From Fimbriimonadaceae bacterium (GTDB lineage Bacteria; Armatimonadota; Fimbriimonadia; Fimbriimonadales; Fimbriimonadaceae), in the NCBI GenBank assembly GCA_019638835.1, contig JAHBTC010000016.1:1-36039 (forward strand): DNA of 36,039 nt, written 5' to 3'. A model generated the notes under the pieces. It searched no databases, was not told where the DNA came from, and worked only from the letters and a program-made list of their open reading frames with translations. Shown here in pieces: positions 1 through 8,212 of the stretch; within the stretch, counting starts at the first letter, position 1; each line of letters starts with the position of its first letter. The translations under genes and the position numbers were made by a program.

Positions 1-183
1 CGATCCATGAGTCGGAGTCTTGAGGCCGCTCATAAGGTAGAGAAGGGACGACTTTCCGCTTCCACTAGGGCCGAGAATGCCGAGATACTCGCCGTCTTCC
101 ACATCAAGGTCAATGTCGCGGCAGGCATAGACAGGGCGGCCGTGATCTTGGTACACCAGCGATGCCGCACGAACGGAAATCAT
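1..183 (-). CDS. ABC transporter ATP-binding protein, N-terminal part (cut by window edge)
   Basis: Only the first 61 codons are inside the window, read leftward from the ATG at 183-181. The peptide begins [20 protein letters not shown] and contains a Walker A motif, GPSGSGKSS, at about residues 38-46, preceded by the usual beta-strand pattern ([13 protein letters not shown]). This is the LolD/MacB-type ATPase that powers an FtsX-fold permease. Its start codon overlaps the stop codon of the permease gene in an ATGA arrangement, so the two are translationally coupled and surely form one transporter. The Walker B and signature motifs lie outside the window, so the substrate cannot be judged. 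Confidence 0.9.
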   Translation of the reverse strand, partial: MISVRAASLVYQDHGRPVYACRDIDLDVEDGEYLGILGPSGSGKSSLLYLMSGLKTPTHGS

Positions 184-1325
184 ACGAGCCTCCTTTCGAC
201 TACGCCGACCGGATCAAACTTCTTGAAGCGGAGAATCATTGTAGAAACCGCAACGATGAAGATCATCACCGGAACAGGGATCGTATAGATGTAAGCTGAT
301 TGATCCCAAATGTCGAGGGCGAAGGCGTTTGGATCCATCAACCGAGCCTTGACGTAGTTGAGCATTCCATAGGCTGCCGCGAGGCCGCAGACCCAACCAA
401 CGAACACGACCAATACACTTTCGCCTAGCACTCGCCGGATGAGCGCATTCTTCGTGTATCCGAGCGCTTGCAACAAGCCGAACTCTTGGATTCTCTGGCT
501 CAGGTAGATGTTGATCAGCATTCCCATCATCAGCGTGATCACGATGACCAGCGTGAAAATGACGACATTCAAAATCTTGTAGAGGATCTGGAACATCTCA
601 TTTGTCTCCTCTTCGAGAAGGAAGTAGGCGAACACACGCACTTGCTCCCCCTTCATGCGCTCGTCGATCCAGCGGTCCAGTCGGTCTTGGTCGGAGTCGT
701 TCTGCGCGAATACCAAGAGCGCGTCGCTCGGTGGAAAGTGGAACTGCCGATGATATTCGATCGGTGCGAGCATCAACCAGTAGTCGGTTTGGGCGATCCC
801 CACCACTTTCACTTCCATAGGCGAGTAGGAGTCGGGGTTTTCTGGGCCGAGGACGGTGTCACCGATCTTGACTTTGAGGTTACGAGCGACAGGTTCACTG
901 ATCAGAATCTCGGGCATCCCCGCTTTTGGAGTGCGACCCGTGATCGGCGGATCTCCCATTCGCTTCAAGTAGTAGGGGATGTCGGCTTGCTCCATCGCCA
1001 AGACGACAAACGGCCAGCCGCCTACGATGCTTCGGACTTGCGCTTGGCTCCCTCGAGCGCGAATGATCCGACCGAGGGGCACGGGAGCTTCCTTCTTTAC
1101 GATCGCGAACATCTTGTCCGTCACTTCCGTGTTCGACCGCGAGGCGATTCCCGTGTACTTTGCGCTGTACTTGTAGATGGTTCTTATCGAATAGGGGATG
1201 GAGTTCATCAAGGCGACGATGCCAGTAATGAGCAGGATTGCCAAGACGATCACGCCGATCAATGGCAGCGTTCGAGCCGCATTGCGTATCAGATATGTGC
1301 GAGGGGCGAGGGGGTTCCGCGTCAT
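180..1325 (-). CDS. FtsX/MacB-family ABC transporter permease
   Basis: A 381-residue membrane protein with the FtsX-like layout. One transmembrane helix lies near the N-terminus (about 17-40), followed by a large extracytoplasmic domain (about 45-240). Three more helices follow at about 245-275, 300-322 and 348-368. The segment between helices 2 and 3 carries the family hallmark [16 protein letters not shown], the coupling region that contacts the ATPase. Proteins of this fold move lipoproteins, peptides or drugs, or transmit mechanical signals; nothing here fixes the substrate. Its start overlaps the stop of the RibD-C-type gene by four bases, and its own stop overlaps the ATPase start, so the three genes are one operon. 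Function as a permease is sure; cargo is unknown. Confidence 0.88.
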   Translation of the reverse strand: MTRNPLAPRTYLIRNAARTLPLIGVIVLAILLITGIVALMNSIPYSIRTIYKYSAKYTGIASRSNTEVTDKMFAIVKKEAPVPLGRIIRARGSQAQVRSIVGGWPFVVLAMEQADIPYYLKRMGDPPITGRTPKAGMPEILISEPVARNLKVKIGDTVLGPENPDSYSPMEVKVVGIAQTDYWLMLAPIEYHRQFHFPPSDALLVFAQNDSDQDRLDRWIDERMKGEQVRVFAYFLLEEETNEMFQILYKILNVVIFTLVIVITLMMGMLINIYLSQRIQEFGLLQALGYTKNALIRRVLGESVLVVFVGWVCGLAAAYGMLNYVKARLMDPNAFALDIWDQSAYIYTIPVPVMIFIVAVSTMILRFKKFDPVGVVERRLV

Positions 1326-1939
1326 TCCTCGCCTCGCCTCCTTCGGTACCTCAGGAATAGTTCGCTCTCATGCTGATGGAGCGATTGCAGTTCAAACTCG
1401 TTCATCATGCGCCCCGGCAAAGGGTCGCCGCCGGCAACGGTAGCCAAGTCTCGGCCCAAACGAATCTTTGGCGCTAGAGTCAGAAACACTTCATCAACTA
1501 CGTCTGCCGCAAGAAAGATCGCGTTGATCTCGCTACCGCCTTCCACAAGGAGTGACTTCACGCCGAACTTGTTCTTGAGAGTCCGCAGCAATGTCGCGAG
1601 CCAAATCTTTTTGTTCTCCGTACGCAGAACGGGCAATGCTTGGGGAGTTGGTTGCCCTTCCCTGACGAGTGCGAATGTGCGACCTTCTGGACCTCGCTGA
1701 AAGAAATCGTGACCGGGGTCCAATTGGCCATAGCGCGAGAGAACGAGTCGCATGGCTGTCGAGGGCCAGTTGAACCGGGGAGTTGCGCGCAATGTCCCTG
1801 CTCCGACTAAGATAGCGTCCGCGTGCTCTTCCAGTTCGTGCATCACCGACTGGTCCATTTTTGAACCTAGTCCAACCACGGGCGTTCCCCGCTCCACTTC
1901 GGTTTTTCCGTCAAGAGTGCTCACCATATTCATGAACAC
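1322..1939 (-). CDS. RibD C-terminal-domain reductase (riboflavin/dihydrofolate reductase fold)
   Basis: A 205-residue stand-alone RibD_C-type protein. Family signatures are NMVSTLDGK at the N-terminus, ADAILVGAGTLRATPRF (the pyridine nucleotide and substrate region), and LLVEGGSEIN followed by VDEVFLTLAPKIRLG near the C-terminus. In riboflavin synthesis this domain reduces the ribosyl side chain of the pyrimidine intermediate with NADPH. The deaminase half is absent, so it may be a paralogue with another substrate. The start given is a GTG. The same frame stays open upstream and encodes family-like sequence (DDRPWVF before NM), but holds no ATG, GTG or TTG before a stop at about 2060. The true start is therefore uncertain. 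It overlaps the permease start by four bases. Confidence 0.8.
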   Translation of the reverse strand: MFMNMVSTLDGKTEVERGTPVVGLGSKMDQSVMHELEEHADAILVGAGTLRATPRFNWPSTAMRLVLSRYGQLDPGHDFFQRGPEGRTFALVREGQPTPQALPVLRTENKKIWLATLLRTLKNKFGVKSLLVEGGSEINAIFLAADVVDEVFLTLAPKIRLGRDLATVAGGDPLPGRMMNEFELQSLHQHESELFLRYRRRRGEE

Positions 1940-1971
1940 CCACGGACGATCGTCGGGGGCAGGAGGGAAGA

Positions 1972-2604
1972 CTAAGTCGTGGTAGAGGCGGCTAACGGTT
2001 TGACTCCTAATGCACCGGCGACGGCACGCTCTAATGTAACGTACGGCTGTTCGGCATATCTACGATTCCCAATCCAAAAGGTCGGCACGTTATAGACGCC
2101 GCCGGCATATGCTTCTTCATCGAAACCCACAATCCGGTCCGAATACTTACGTGCAAGGAGAGCCTCTTCCAACCCTTTGGTTGAGAGTTCGTTTGCCTCA
2201 GCGAGCCCGTGCAACACGGGGATCTCACCAATTGCCTCGCCGCGCAACCAATATGCGTCGTAAAGGGCCTCCACCCAATCCTGCATCGGTTCTCCGGCAT
2301 CGCGCATAAACTCGACGGACTGCAACGCATGGTGGATCCGCATCCGCCTTGGCTTCTGTACGGCAGGCAACTTGATCCCTTCGGCGGCCAATGCGAGTTC
2401 GAATCGTGACGGCGTGGGAGGGCGATTTGCCGGCATCTCTTCTCGGGGCGACGGTTCCGGCCAAGGAAGTGATTCGGGATAGAGTTCGTATCCAAGCCAG
2501 TCGAACTCGACATCAAACTGGTCGCGTAAACGCCGAACCTGGGAAATTGCAATCCAGCACCAGGGGCAAGTTGGGTCGTGGGCGACCGGAATCACGAGGC
2601 TCAT
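1972..2604 (-). CDS. DsbA-family (FrnE-like) thiol oxidoreductase
   Basis: A 210-residue thioredoxin-fold protein of the DsbA/2-hydroxychromene-2-carboxylate isomerase group. The N-terminal strand is followed by a CPWC redox motif at residues 13-16 (DPTCPWCWI). The helical insertion and the late strand with the cis-proline region (GVYNVPTFWIG, about 168-178) are as expected. There is no signal peptide, so it acts in the cytoplasm, like the FrnE proteins. It is the first gene of the operon that continues into the RibD-C-type reductase and the ABC transporter. A CATACT box lies seven bases before its ATG, with no Shine-Dalgarno sequence. The physiological substrate cannot be told. Confidence 0.85.
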   Translation of the reverse strand: MSLVIPVAHDPTCPWCWIAISQVRRLRDQFDVEFDWLGYELYPESLPWPEPSPREEMPANRPPTPSRFELALAAEGIKLPAVQKPRRMRIHHALQSVEFMRDAGEPMQDWVEALYDAYWLRGEAIGEIPVLHGLAEANELSTKGLEEALLARKYSDRIVGFDEEAYAGGVYNVPTFWIGNRRYAEQPYVTLERAVAGALGVKPLAASTTT

Positions 2605-2611
2605 ACCAATG

Positions 2612-2617
2612 AGTATG
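2612..2617 (-). promoter_or_regulatory. Possible -10 box, leaderless start of DsbA-like gene
   Basis: On the minus strand the sequence CATACT is followed by seven bases and then the ATG at 2604. No purine-rich ribosome-binding site lies between. It fits the spacing pattern seen before several other genes of this window but is one of the weaker matches, since the first base of the TANNNT pattern is C. Confidence 0.35.
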
Positions 2618-2685
2618 TCGTTGGGGACAGAGGTTGTCTCAGGGGCCCGGGGCGACGATAGACCATCGCCCCAGTTCCGAGAGGT

Positions 2686-3969
2686 CTATGCGGCGCGTCG
2701 AGAAGGATCGACGGCCGCATTTTGTAGGCCGACTTCGCGAGCGGATCGCAAAAGCTCCTTCAGACTACGCCCATCGTCGGGAGCGACTGCATGTACGACC
2801 GACACCTTGACGGGAGTTTGAGGACCAAGTCGTCGAGCAGCCCAAGACTCGAAGCGGGTCACGAGGCGTTCGCGAACGACAGCGACACTTGGGCCGGTTG
2901 CGGGCAAAATGATCCCGAAGCCGTCCTTTCCATACCGGCACACGATATCTAGAGCGCGAGTCTGTCCCTTGATCAGGTCTGCGGCATCGGCGAGGATGTC
3001 ATCAACGCTTTGGGCGCCGAAGAATCCGGCCAAACGATCGAGCCCCTCAAAGCGAATGAACATTGCCGAGACTACGCCACCATTCGCAACTGCGCGGTGG
3101 ATCTCCTCGGTAAGTCGGCGTCGGAAGTATCGGTCTCCATAGACGCCCGTGACTTCGCATGATGTTTCGGGATCGTCACCCGTTCGCAACCTCATTGCGG
3201 CTTCCTCTGCTTGTTGCCGCGTTAGAATCCTTCGTAGTTTGCTCAGGGATTGCCGAAGAATGTGGGACACGTAGTTGCACGAGATGCCAAGTTGGTTCGC
3301 AATTTCCGTTTGGTTCAGCGACTCAAAGTGAAAGAGCATCAGCACATCCCTTTCAAGGTCTCGGAGTTCTGACATCGCGTGCTCAAGCATCAGTCGGTCT
3401 TCGACACTGAGTTGATCTACCGAGAAGTCGGCTGCGTCGAGGCGGTCAACGTCGCTCTCGCCTTCCTCATCGGCCGTCGGAGTGGCATCAAGGGACGCCA
3501 CGCGGAGCAGATCATGCGTTTGAAGAACGTCGGTCACCGTATCTTCATCGAGCCCAAGATGCTCAGCGATTTCGCGTGCCGTCGGCACCCGGCTCAGTTC
3601 GGCTTGAAGCGCAGTTGCTCCGCGATTGATGCGCGTACGCAATTCTTGTAGCCACGCTGGTGTGCGGATCGTCTGCGATTTGTCTCGCAAATAGTGCTTG
3701 ATTTCGCCTGCCACAAGATGCGTTGCGTACGTATTGAAACGAACGCCTGCATCCGGGTCGAACTTACTGAGAGCGTTGAGCAAACCGATGTAGCCGACTT
3801 GCGTCAGATCATCGACAGGCTCAAGGCCCGCGAACTTGCGAGCCGTGCGCTCGACGAGCGATGCGTAGTGAACGATAATCAGGTCTTTGAGATCGGCGCG
3901 CGGGTTGCGCACGTAATCAGCGACCAAGTTTTCGCCTTCGTTACCACTTTGACCGAGGTTTTCCGTCAT
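2686..3969 (-). CDS. Sigma-70-family RNA polymerase sigma factor fused to a degenerate GGDEF domain
   Basis: A 427-residue two-part protein. The N-terminal 255 residues are a group 3 (FliA/SigB/WhiG-like) sigma factor. Region 2 is at about 30-100, including DDLTQVGYIGLLNALSKFDP. Region 3 is at about 105-165 (PTAREIAEHLGL). Region 4 is at about 190-250, ending in the helix-turn-helix TEIANQLGISCNYVSHILR. The C-terminal part (about 270-405) aligns with a GGDEF domain: TGVYGDRYFRRRL, then RALDIVCRYGKDGFGIILP. The GGDEF signature reads GKDGF (347-351) and the metal-binding DxD-F region reads RFEGLD, so cyclase activity is unlikely. The RxxD inhibitory-site motif (RALD, 338-341) is kept at the canonical distance. 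I infer that the domain binds cyclic di-GMP or another ligand and gates the sigma factor. A purine-rich GGAAGG precedes the ATG. It lies downstream of pilC. Confidence 0.9.
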   Translation of the reverse strand: MTENLGQSGNEGENLVADYVRNPRADLKDLIIVHYASLVERTARKFAGLEPVDDLTQVGYIGLLNALSKFDPDAGVRFNTYATHLVAGEIKHYLRDKSQTIRTPAWLQELRTRINRGATALQAELSRVPTAREIAEHLGLDEDTVTDVLQTHDLLRVASLDATPTADEEGESDVDRLDAADFSVDQLSVEDRLMLEHAMSELRDLERDVLMLFHFESLNQTEIANQLGISCNYVSHILRQSLSKLRRILTRQQAEEAAMRLRTGDDPETSCEVTGVYGDRYFRRRLTEEIHRAVANGGVVSAMFIRFEGLDRLAGFFGAQSVDDILADAADLIKGQTRALDIVCRYGKDGFGIILPATGPSVAVVRERLVTRFESWAARRLGPQTPVKVSVVHAVAPDDGRSLKELLRSAREVGLQNAAVDPSRRAA

Positions 3970-4037
3970 TTTCCTTCCAATGGATTGCAGAGTTGGTTCA
4001 ACTTCCTGTCGAACCGAGTATTGAGTTGTAAGTCGTG

Positions 4038-4055
4038 GGGGCGGAATCCCGCCCC
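4038..4055 (-). terminator. Hairpin after pilC (possible terminator)
   Basis: A perfect seven-base stem (GGGGCGG paired with CCGCCCC) with a four-base loop lies just after the pilC stop codon and before the sigma-GGDEF gene. On the minus strand no T-run follows, so termination may be partial. It would uncouple or dampen readthrough from pilC into the sigma gene. Confidence 0.5.
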
Positions 4056-4064
4056 AAAGCGTGT

Positions 4065-5270
4065 TTACTCTTGGACTGCGTTGACCATCTTGAAGATGGG
4101 CGACATGACCGAGATTGCGATGAAGCCGACAACGACGCCGAGGAAGATGATGAGCGCGGGCTCGATCATCGAGGTCAATCCTTTGACCGTCGATTCCACT
4201 TCGCTGTCATAAAAGTCGCCAACTTTGACGAGCATTTCGGATAGACGACCGGTTTCCTCACCGACGTCAATCATTTGGGTGACCATCATCGGGAATAGCC
4301 CCGAATCGGCAAGGGGTTGACTCAATTTGTTACCTTCACGGATGCTGAGTCGAGTCTTGTCAATCGCGCCGATAAGCACCGCGTTTCCGAGCGTTTCGCC
4401 TACGATTTCAAGGCTACGCATCATAGGGACACCCGAATTGATCAATGTCCCAAAGGTGCGGCAGAACCGAGCCACGCTCATCTTGAGCGCAAGCTCGCCA
4501 ACGATCGGAATCTTGAGGCGGATGAAATCCAGTTGATAGCGGCCTTGCGGGGTCTTTCCGTAGACCTTCATGCCGAAGATGAACCCACCGATCAGCATGA
4601 GGATGACCCACCAGAACTTTTGCATGAAGTCGCCCATCGCAAACAGAGCGGCTGTGATGGGAGGCAAGTCCACAGACATGCCGTCAAAAATTGCCTTGAA
4701 GCGGGGAAGCACAAAGGAAAACAGTGCGAACAACATGACCTGGGAGAAGATCAATACCAAGACCGGGTACATCATCGCGCCCTTGATCTTTGCCTTCACG
4801 TCAGCTTCGTATTCCAAGAACCCGGAGAGGCGGTCCAAGATGAGATCAAGAATTCCCCCTAGTTCTGCCGCGCGAATCATGTTCACGTATAGCTTGTTGA
4901 ACACGTGCGGGTGCTTTGCCATCGCTTCATTGAGGGTCAATCCACCCTTAACGTCCACCGTGATTTGGCGCACCGCCTCCTTGAGCGGAATGTCTTTGGT
5001 TTGTTCGGCAAGGATCTCCAGGCACCGTAGAATCGGAATGCCCGCATCAATCATCGTGGCGAACTGACGAGAGAAGATGACCAGCGCTTTCGGCTTCATC
5101 TTCTTTTGGAACATGGAGTTCTTCGTGGCCTTCTTGGTTTCCTTGATCTCAAGGACCTGAAGGTTTTGATCGCGAAGTTTGCCAAGGACCAAGGCTTCGT
5201 TATCGGCTTCGACAAACGACTTGATTTGGCGTCCCGTCGAGTCGAGGGCCGTGTAGGCGAAATACGGCAT
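4065..5270 (-). CDS. pilC: Type IV pilus / type II secretion inner-membrane platform protein (PilC/GspF)
   Basis: A 401-residue protein with the usual family length and layout. A short N-terminal region beginning PYFAYTALDSTGRQ is followed by two copies of the T2SSF domain (about 70-195 and 270-395). Each copy has the typical FSRQFATMIDAGIPILRCLE or FCRTFGTLINSGVPMMRSLE opening. Three hydrophobic segments lie at about 170-195, 220-240 and 375-395. The protein forms the platform on which the PilB ATPase acts; a pilB gene is at 29354-31093 of this window. The tail ISVMSPIFKMVNAV is typical of PilC. The gene is followed by a hairpin and by the sigma-GGDEF gene. I call pilC rather than gspF because the pilB homologue and pseudopilins here belong to a pilus-type set, but the distinction is not certain. 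Confidence 0.93.
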   Translation of the reverse strand: MPYFAYTALDSTGRQIKSFVEADNEALVLGKLRDQNLQVLEIKETKKATKNSMFQKKMKPKALVIFSRQFATMIDAGIPILRCLEILAEQTKDIPLKEAVRQITVDVKGGLTLNEAMAKHPHVFNKLYVNMIRAAELGGILDLILDRLSGFLEYEADVKAKIKGAMMYPVLVLIFSQVMLFALFSFVLPRFKAIFDGMSVDLPPITAALFAMGDFMQKFWWVILMLIGGFIFGMKVYGKTPQGRYQLDFIRLKIPIVGELALKMSVARFCRTFGTLINSGVPMMRSLEIVGETLGNAVLIGAIDKTRLSIREGNKLSQPLADSGLFPMMVTQMIDVGEETGRLSEMLVKVGDFYDSEVESTVKGLTSMIEPALIIFLGVVVGFIAISVMSPIFKMVNAVQE

Positions 5271-5412
5271 GAGTTCTGGCTTCTCCAGGCACCCCTATCA
5301 AGGAGGCCCAAAGAGATTGTCGGAGCACCGAGCCCCGATCCTCTAGGGTGCAAGTACCGTGTTTCTCGCAGTCCTGGGCCGCTCACTCTGCCAGGTTCGT
5401 CTCTTCCTCGCC

Positions 5413-5418
5413 ATAATG
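5413..5418 (+). promoter_or_regulatory. -10 box CATAAT placing fabI start at 5425
   Basis: CATAAT (five of six matches to the -10 consensus) is followed by seven bases and the ATG at 5425. This places the transcription start at or next to the start codon. The earlier in-frame ATG at 5416 overlaps the box itself, which argues against it as the start. No Shine-Dalgarno sequence is present. Confidence 0.5.
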
Positions 5419-5424
5419 CCGGTT

Positions 5425-6189
5425 ATGGTGCTCCAGGGCAAGAAGGGCCTCGTCCTCAACGTCACGAACAAAAATAGTATTGGGTGGGCCGTCGCAGAAG
5501 CCGCAGTTGCGCAGGGAGCACTGGTTGGCGTTGGCGCCCAAACGGAAAGATTCGCCGAAAAAGTCGGGGAAATGGCCGGTGAGCACCCGAATATGAGCGT
5601 CTTGACGGTGGATTTTAGCGAGGAGGCGCAGTTGGAAGCCCTCGCCGAAACGGTCAAGGAGCGGTACGGAAAAATTGACTTCCTCGTCCACAGTGCGGCT
5701 TTCGCGAAGCGAGAAGACCTTTCGGGGCGCTTTATTGACACGAGCCGAGATGGGTTTGCAACGGCTTTAGACATCAGCGCATATTCGCTTGTCGCTTGTT
5801 GCAAAGCCCTTGAAGATTGCTTCAACGAAGATGCCAGCGTCGTAACGATGAGCTACCTCGGCTCCACCCGTGCGGTCGGCAACTATAACGTGATGGGTGT
5901 CGCGAAGGCCGCTCTGGAGGCCGCCGTCCGGTATCTCGCGATTGACCTTGGTCCAAAAGGAATCCGAGTGAACACGGTAAGCCCTGGGCCGATCAATACG
6001 GTGGCAGCACGTGGCGTAAAAGGACTGACCGAGATGATTCACTACGTCCACGACCGCGCGCCCCTCAAACGGGAGTTCGGCCAAACGGAAGTCGCCGGGA
6101 CGACCGTTTATCTTCTCAGCGATTTGAGCCGGGGTGTCTCCGGTCAAATCATTTTTGTGGACAACGGCTACAACACGGTCGGAATGTAA
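5425..6189 (+). CDS. fabI: Enoyl-[acyl-carrier-protein] reductase (NADH)
   Basis: This enzyme reduces the trans-2-enoyl-ACP in the last step of each fatty acid elongation cycle. With the start at 5425 it has 254 residues and opens MVLQGKKGLVLNV, as FabI proteins do. The short-chain dehydrogenase Rossmann fold shows the FabI-specific glycine-poor nucleotide motif (NVTNKNSIGWAVAEAA, 12-27). The active site is complete: SYLGSTRAVGNYNVMGVAK contains Tyr144, Tyr154 and Lys161, matching Tyr146/Tyr156/Lys163 of E. coli FabI. The C-terminal GVSGQIIFVDNGYNTVGM closes the fold. An ATG at 5416 would add three residues but overlaps the likely -10 box. It is divergent from pilC and is followed after six bases by the formiminotransferase gene. 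Confidence 0.95.
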   Translation: MVLQGKKGLVLNVTNKNSIGWAVAEAAVAQGALVGVGAQTERFAEKVGEMAGEHPNMSVLTVDFSEEAQLEALAETVKERYGKIDFLVHSAAFAKREDLSGRFIDTSRDGFATALDISAYSLVACCKALEDCFNEDASVVTMSYLGSTRAVGNYNVMGVAKAALEAAVRYLAIDLGPKGIRVNTVSPGPINTVAARGVKGLTEMIHYVHDRAPLKREFGQTEVAGTTVYLLSDLSRGVSGQIIFVDNGYNTVGM

Positions 6190-6195
6190 CGAAAG

Positions 6196-7104
6196 GTGAG
6201 CGAAGAAGATCCCGGACAGGTTTTGACGGTCCCGAACTGGTCGTTCGGACGAGATCGTCGTCTGCTCGCGGCCGTTCAAGAATTGCTTGTCTCCGCTCCG
6301 GTTAACCTCCATTTTGCGGAGAGTGACCCAGACCATAACCGCACCGTGACGGCATTCTCAGGGCGGCGCGAGGATGTAGGGAAGGCGTTGCTTGACCTTT
6401 GCGCATTGATTTTGCCTGCGGTAGACCTCAATCGGCACATGGGGGTGCATCCACGGATTGGAGCGCTCGATGTATGCCCTTTTGTGCCGCTTTGGCAGCC
6501 TGTATCTCCGGGGGAAGCGGCTGACCTGAACCTTTGGATCCGTGGTTTCGGTCGCACTTTCGCTGAGCAGTTTGAAGTACCCGTTTTCCTATACGAGCAT
6601 AGTGAAACAGGAAATCACGCTTCCGACCTCCCTTCTCTCCGTCGGCTTGGATTTGGCGGGCTAATGGATCAAACTCTGGCGCCCGATTTTGGCCCAGATT
6701 GCATCCACCCGTTCTGCGGTGCAACCGTGATGGGGCACAGAGACTTTCTTCTTGCCGTCAACGTCAACTTGCAGAACCCGGACGCATCGGCGGCCCAGAC
6801 GGTTGCCTCGGTGATTAGGCGAAAGCGTCGGCTTGGCGACCCTCTGTTTACCGGGGTCAGAGCGCTGGGTCTTGCCCTTGGGATTCAAGGGATCAGCCAG
6901 GTGAGCATGAACATTACGAAGCCTGACCTCATTCAGTTAGATCCCCTTTTGGAGTGGGTGAGTGGGGAATGTGATCGGCGTGGCGCAACCACGGCATTCT
7001 ATGAACTAATTGGGGTGATTCGGGACCGGGATATGGAGCACACCACCCGCCTCCACCCTCACCCTGAGCAGATAGTCAGGATCGAAACTCATCATGAAGT
7101 CTGA
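6196..7104 (+). CDS. Glutamate formimidoyltransferase (FTCD N-terminal type)
   Basis: A 302-residue protein matching the formiminotransferase half of FTCD. It moves a formimino group from formiminoglutamate to tetrahydrofolate. The signature HMGVHPRIGALDVCPFVP starts at His81, which corresponds to the catalytic His82 of the mammalian enzyme. The second subdomain (about 180-300) has ALGLALGIQGISQVSMNI. The N-terminal motif is NWSFGRD where the family usually has NFSEGR, so one conserved acidic residue is replaced by Phe. The start is a GTG six bases after fabI. Its end overlaps purK by eleven bases. No histidine-degradation genes are adjacent. Some bacterial members also act on 5-formyl-tetrahydrofolate, and the purK neighbour fits a folate/purine housekeeping role better than histidine catabolism. 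Confidence 0.85.
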   Translation: MSEEDPGQVLTVPNWSFGRDRRLLAAVQELLVSAPVNLHFAESDPDHNRTVTAFSGRREDVGKALLDLCALILPAVDLNRHMGVHPRIGALDVCPFVPLWQPVSPGEAADLNLWIRGFGRTFAEQFEVPVFLYEHSETGNHASDLPSLRRLGFGGLMDQTLAPDFGPDCIHPFCGATVMGHRDFLLAVNVNLQNPDASAAQTVASVIRRKRRLGDPLFTGVRALGLALGIQGISQVSMNITKPDLIQLDPLLEWVSGECDRRGATTAFYELIGVIRDRDMEHTTRLHPHPEQIVRIETHHEV

Positions 7105-8212
7105 ACCAATGTCTTTTGATTTGGGATTCGTTGGCGGAGGTCAACTCGCCCGTATGAGCATCATGGCGGCCCAACGGATGGGATTACGTTGCCTCTCACT
7201 GGATCCAGGACGAGATACTCCTGCCTCGCAGATTGCCGCCTCAATTGAAGGCGATCTAGGAGATGTTGAGAGACTTGCTGTCCTGATGAGACGCTGTCGC
7301 AGAATCACTTTGGAGAACGAATTCGTTCCCGCAGAAGCGCTGGAATCGGCTTTGCTTGAGTCGGGCCGAGAGCCCGATTGCCTCATCCCAGGATTCGATT
7401 GCCTCGCGGTGGTTCAAGACAAATTGCGTCAGCGAGAAGCGTATGCGAGGGCTGGAGTGCCATCCCCGTGTGCGGTTCCCGCCGATCGTGCCAACGAATT
7501 GCCACTGCCCCGCGTTTACAAGGCGCGCTTTGGAGGCTACGACGGCAAGGGCACCCGCACGGCTCGTACACATTCCGAAGTAGATGAGATCAACCAGAAG
7601 GTTGACTTGTCACTGTGGCTGGCGGAAGAGTTTGTGCCGTTTCATCGAGAGTTAGCCGTAATGGTGTATCGAACGCCCGTAATCACAGGATGCTTTCCGA
7701 CGATGGAAACGATCCAGGTAAACCACGTTTGCGATCTGGTGTTTCCCGCGGAAACCGATGCAAGTGGGATTGCGATCGCGGCAGTAGAGGCGGTCAACGG
7801 CTTTGGGCTTTTCGGAGTGGAGTTGTTTGAGAGTGCGGACGGCTCTTTGAGCGTCAATGAGATCGCCCCTCGGCCCCATAATACGGGCCACTACACCTTG
7901 GATTGGGGCGGCATTAGTCAGTTTGAACAGCACGTGCGGGTCGCAACCCATTTGTCACCCATGGTGCCCGCCGGTTCTCCGACCGCGATGGCAAACTTGT
8001 TGGGACAACACGGTGCTGTAGATTGGCGAAAAGGCCTTCGCAATGCGCTGTCCGTTGAACCTCGTGCCCACGTTCACTGGTATGGCAAGTCCGAGTCTCG
8101 GCCCGGCCGCAAGATGGGCCACATCAACGCGGTTGGTAACAATGCTCGTGAGATGGTCGAAAGGGCCCGCTCTGCATTCTATGAAGCGTGGGTCTCTCCG
8201 GACTCAGATTGA
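7094..8212 (+). CDS. purK: N5-carboxyaminoimidazole ribonucleotide synthase
   Basis: An ATP-grasp enzyme of purine synthesis that makes N5-CAIR from AIR, bicarbonate and ATP. The 372-residue length is normal. The N-terminal nucleotide-binding region reads GFVGGGQLARMSIMAAQRMG (about 11-30). The ATP-grasp domain shows VYKARFGGYDGKGT (about 140-153), and the metal and phosphate residues appear in FGLFGVELFESADGSLSVNEIAPRPHNTGHYT (about 235-268). The final HWYGKS...GRKMGHINAVG block is diagnostic for PurK. The ATG at 7094 lies within the end of the formiminotransferase gene; a second ATG at 7109 is possible. purE was not seen in the window. Confidence 0.95.
   Translation: MKSEPMSFDLGFVGGGQLARMSIMAAQRMGLRCLSLDPGRDTPASQIAASIEGDLGDVERLAVLMRRCRRITLENEFVPAEALESALLESGREPDCLIPGFDCLAVVQDKLRQREAYARAGVPSPCAVPADRANELPLPRVYKARFGGYDGKGTRTARTHSEVDEINQKVDLSLWLAEEFVPFHRELAVMVYRTPVITGCFPTMETIQVNHVCDLVFPAETDASGIAIAAVEAVNGFGLFGVELFESADGSLSVNEIAPRPHNTGHYTLDWGGISQFEQHVRVATHLSPMVPAGSPTAMANLLGQHGAVDWRKGLRNALSVEPRAHVHWYGKSESRPGRKMGHINAVGNNAREMVERARSAFYEAWVSPDSD

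Noticed and set aside
468-1376. A 302-codon open frame on the plus strand across the permease gene
   Set aside because: It is rich in His, Asp and Arg with no recognisable domain and lies opposite a clear FtsX-type permease. It is the expected antisense shadow of a GC-rich gene.
4317-4862. A 181-codon plus-strand frame inside pilC
   Set aside because: It lies opposite a well-conserved PilC coding region and shows biased His/Asp/Glu/Gln content typical of antisense frames.
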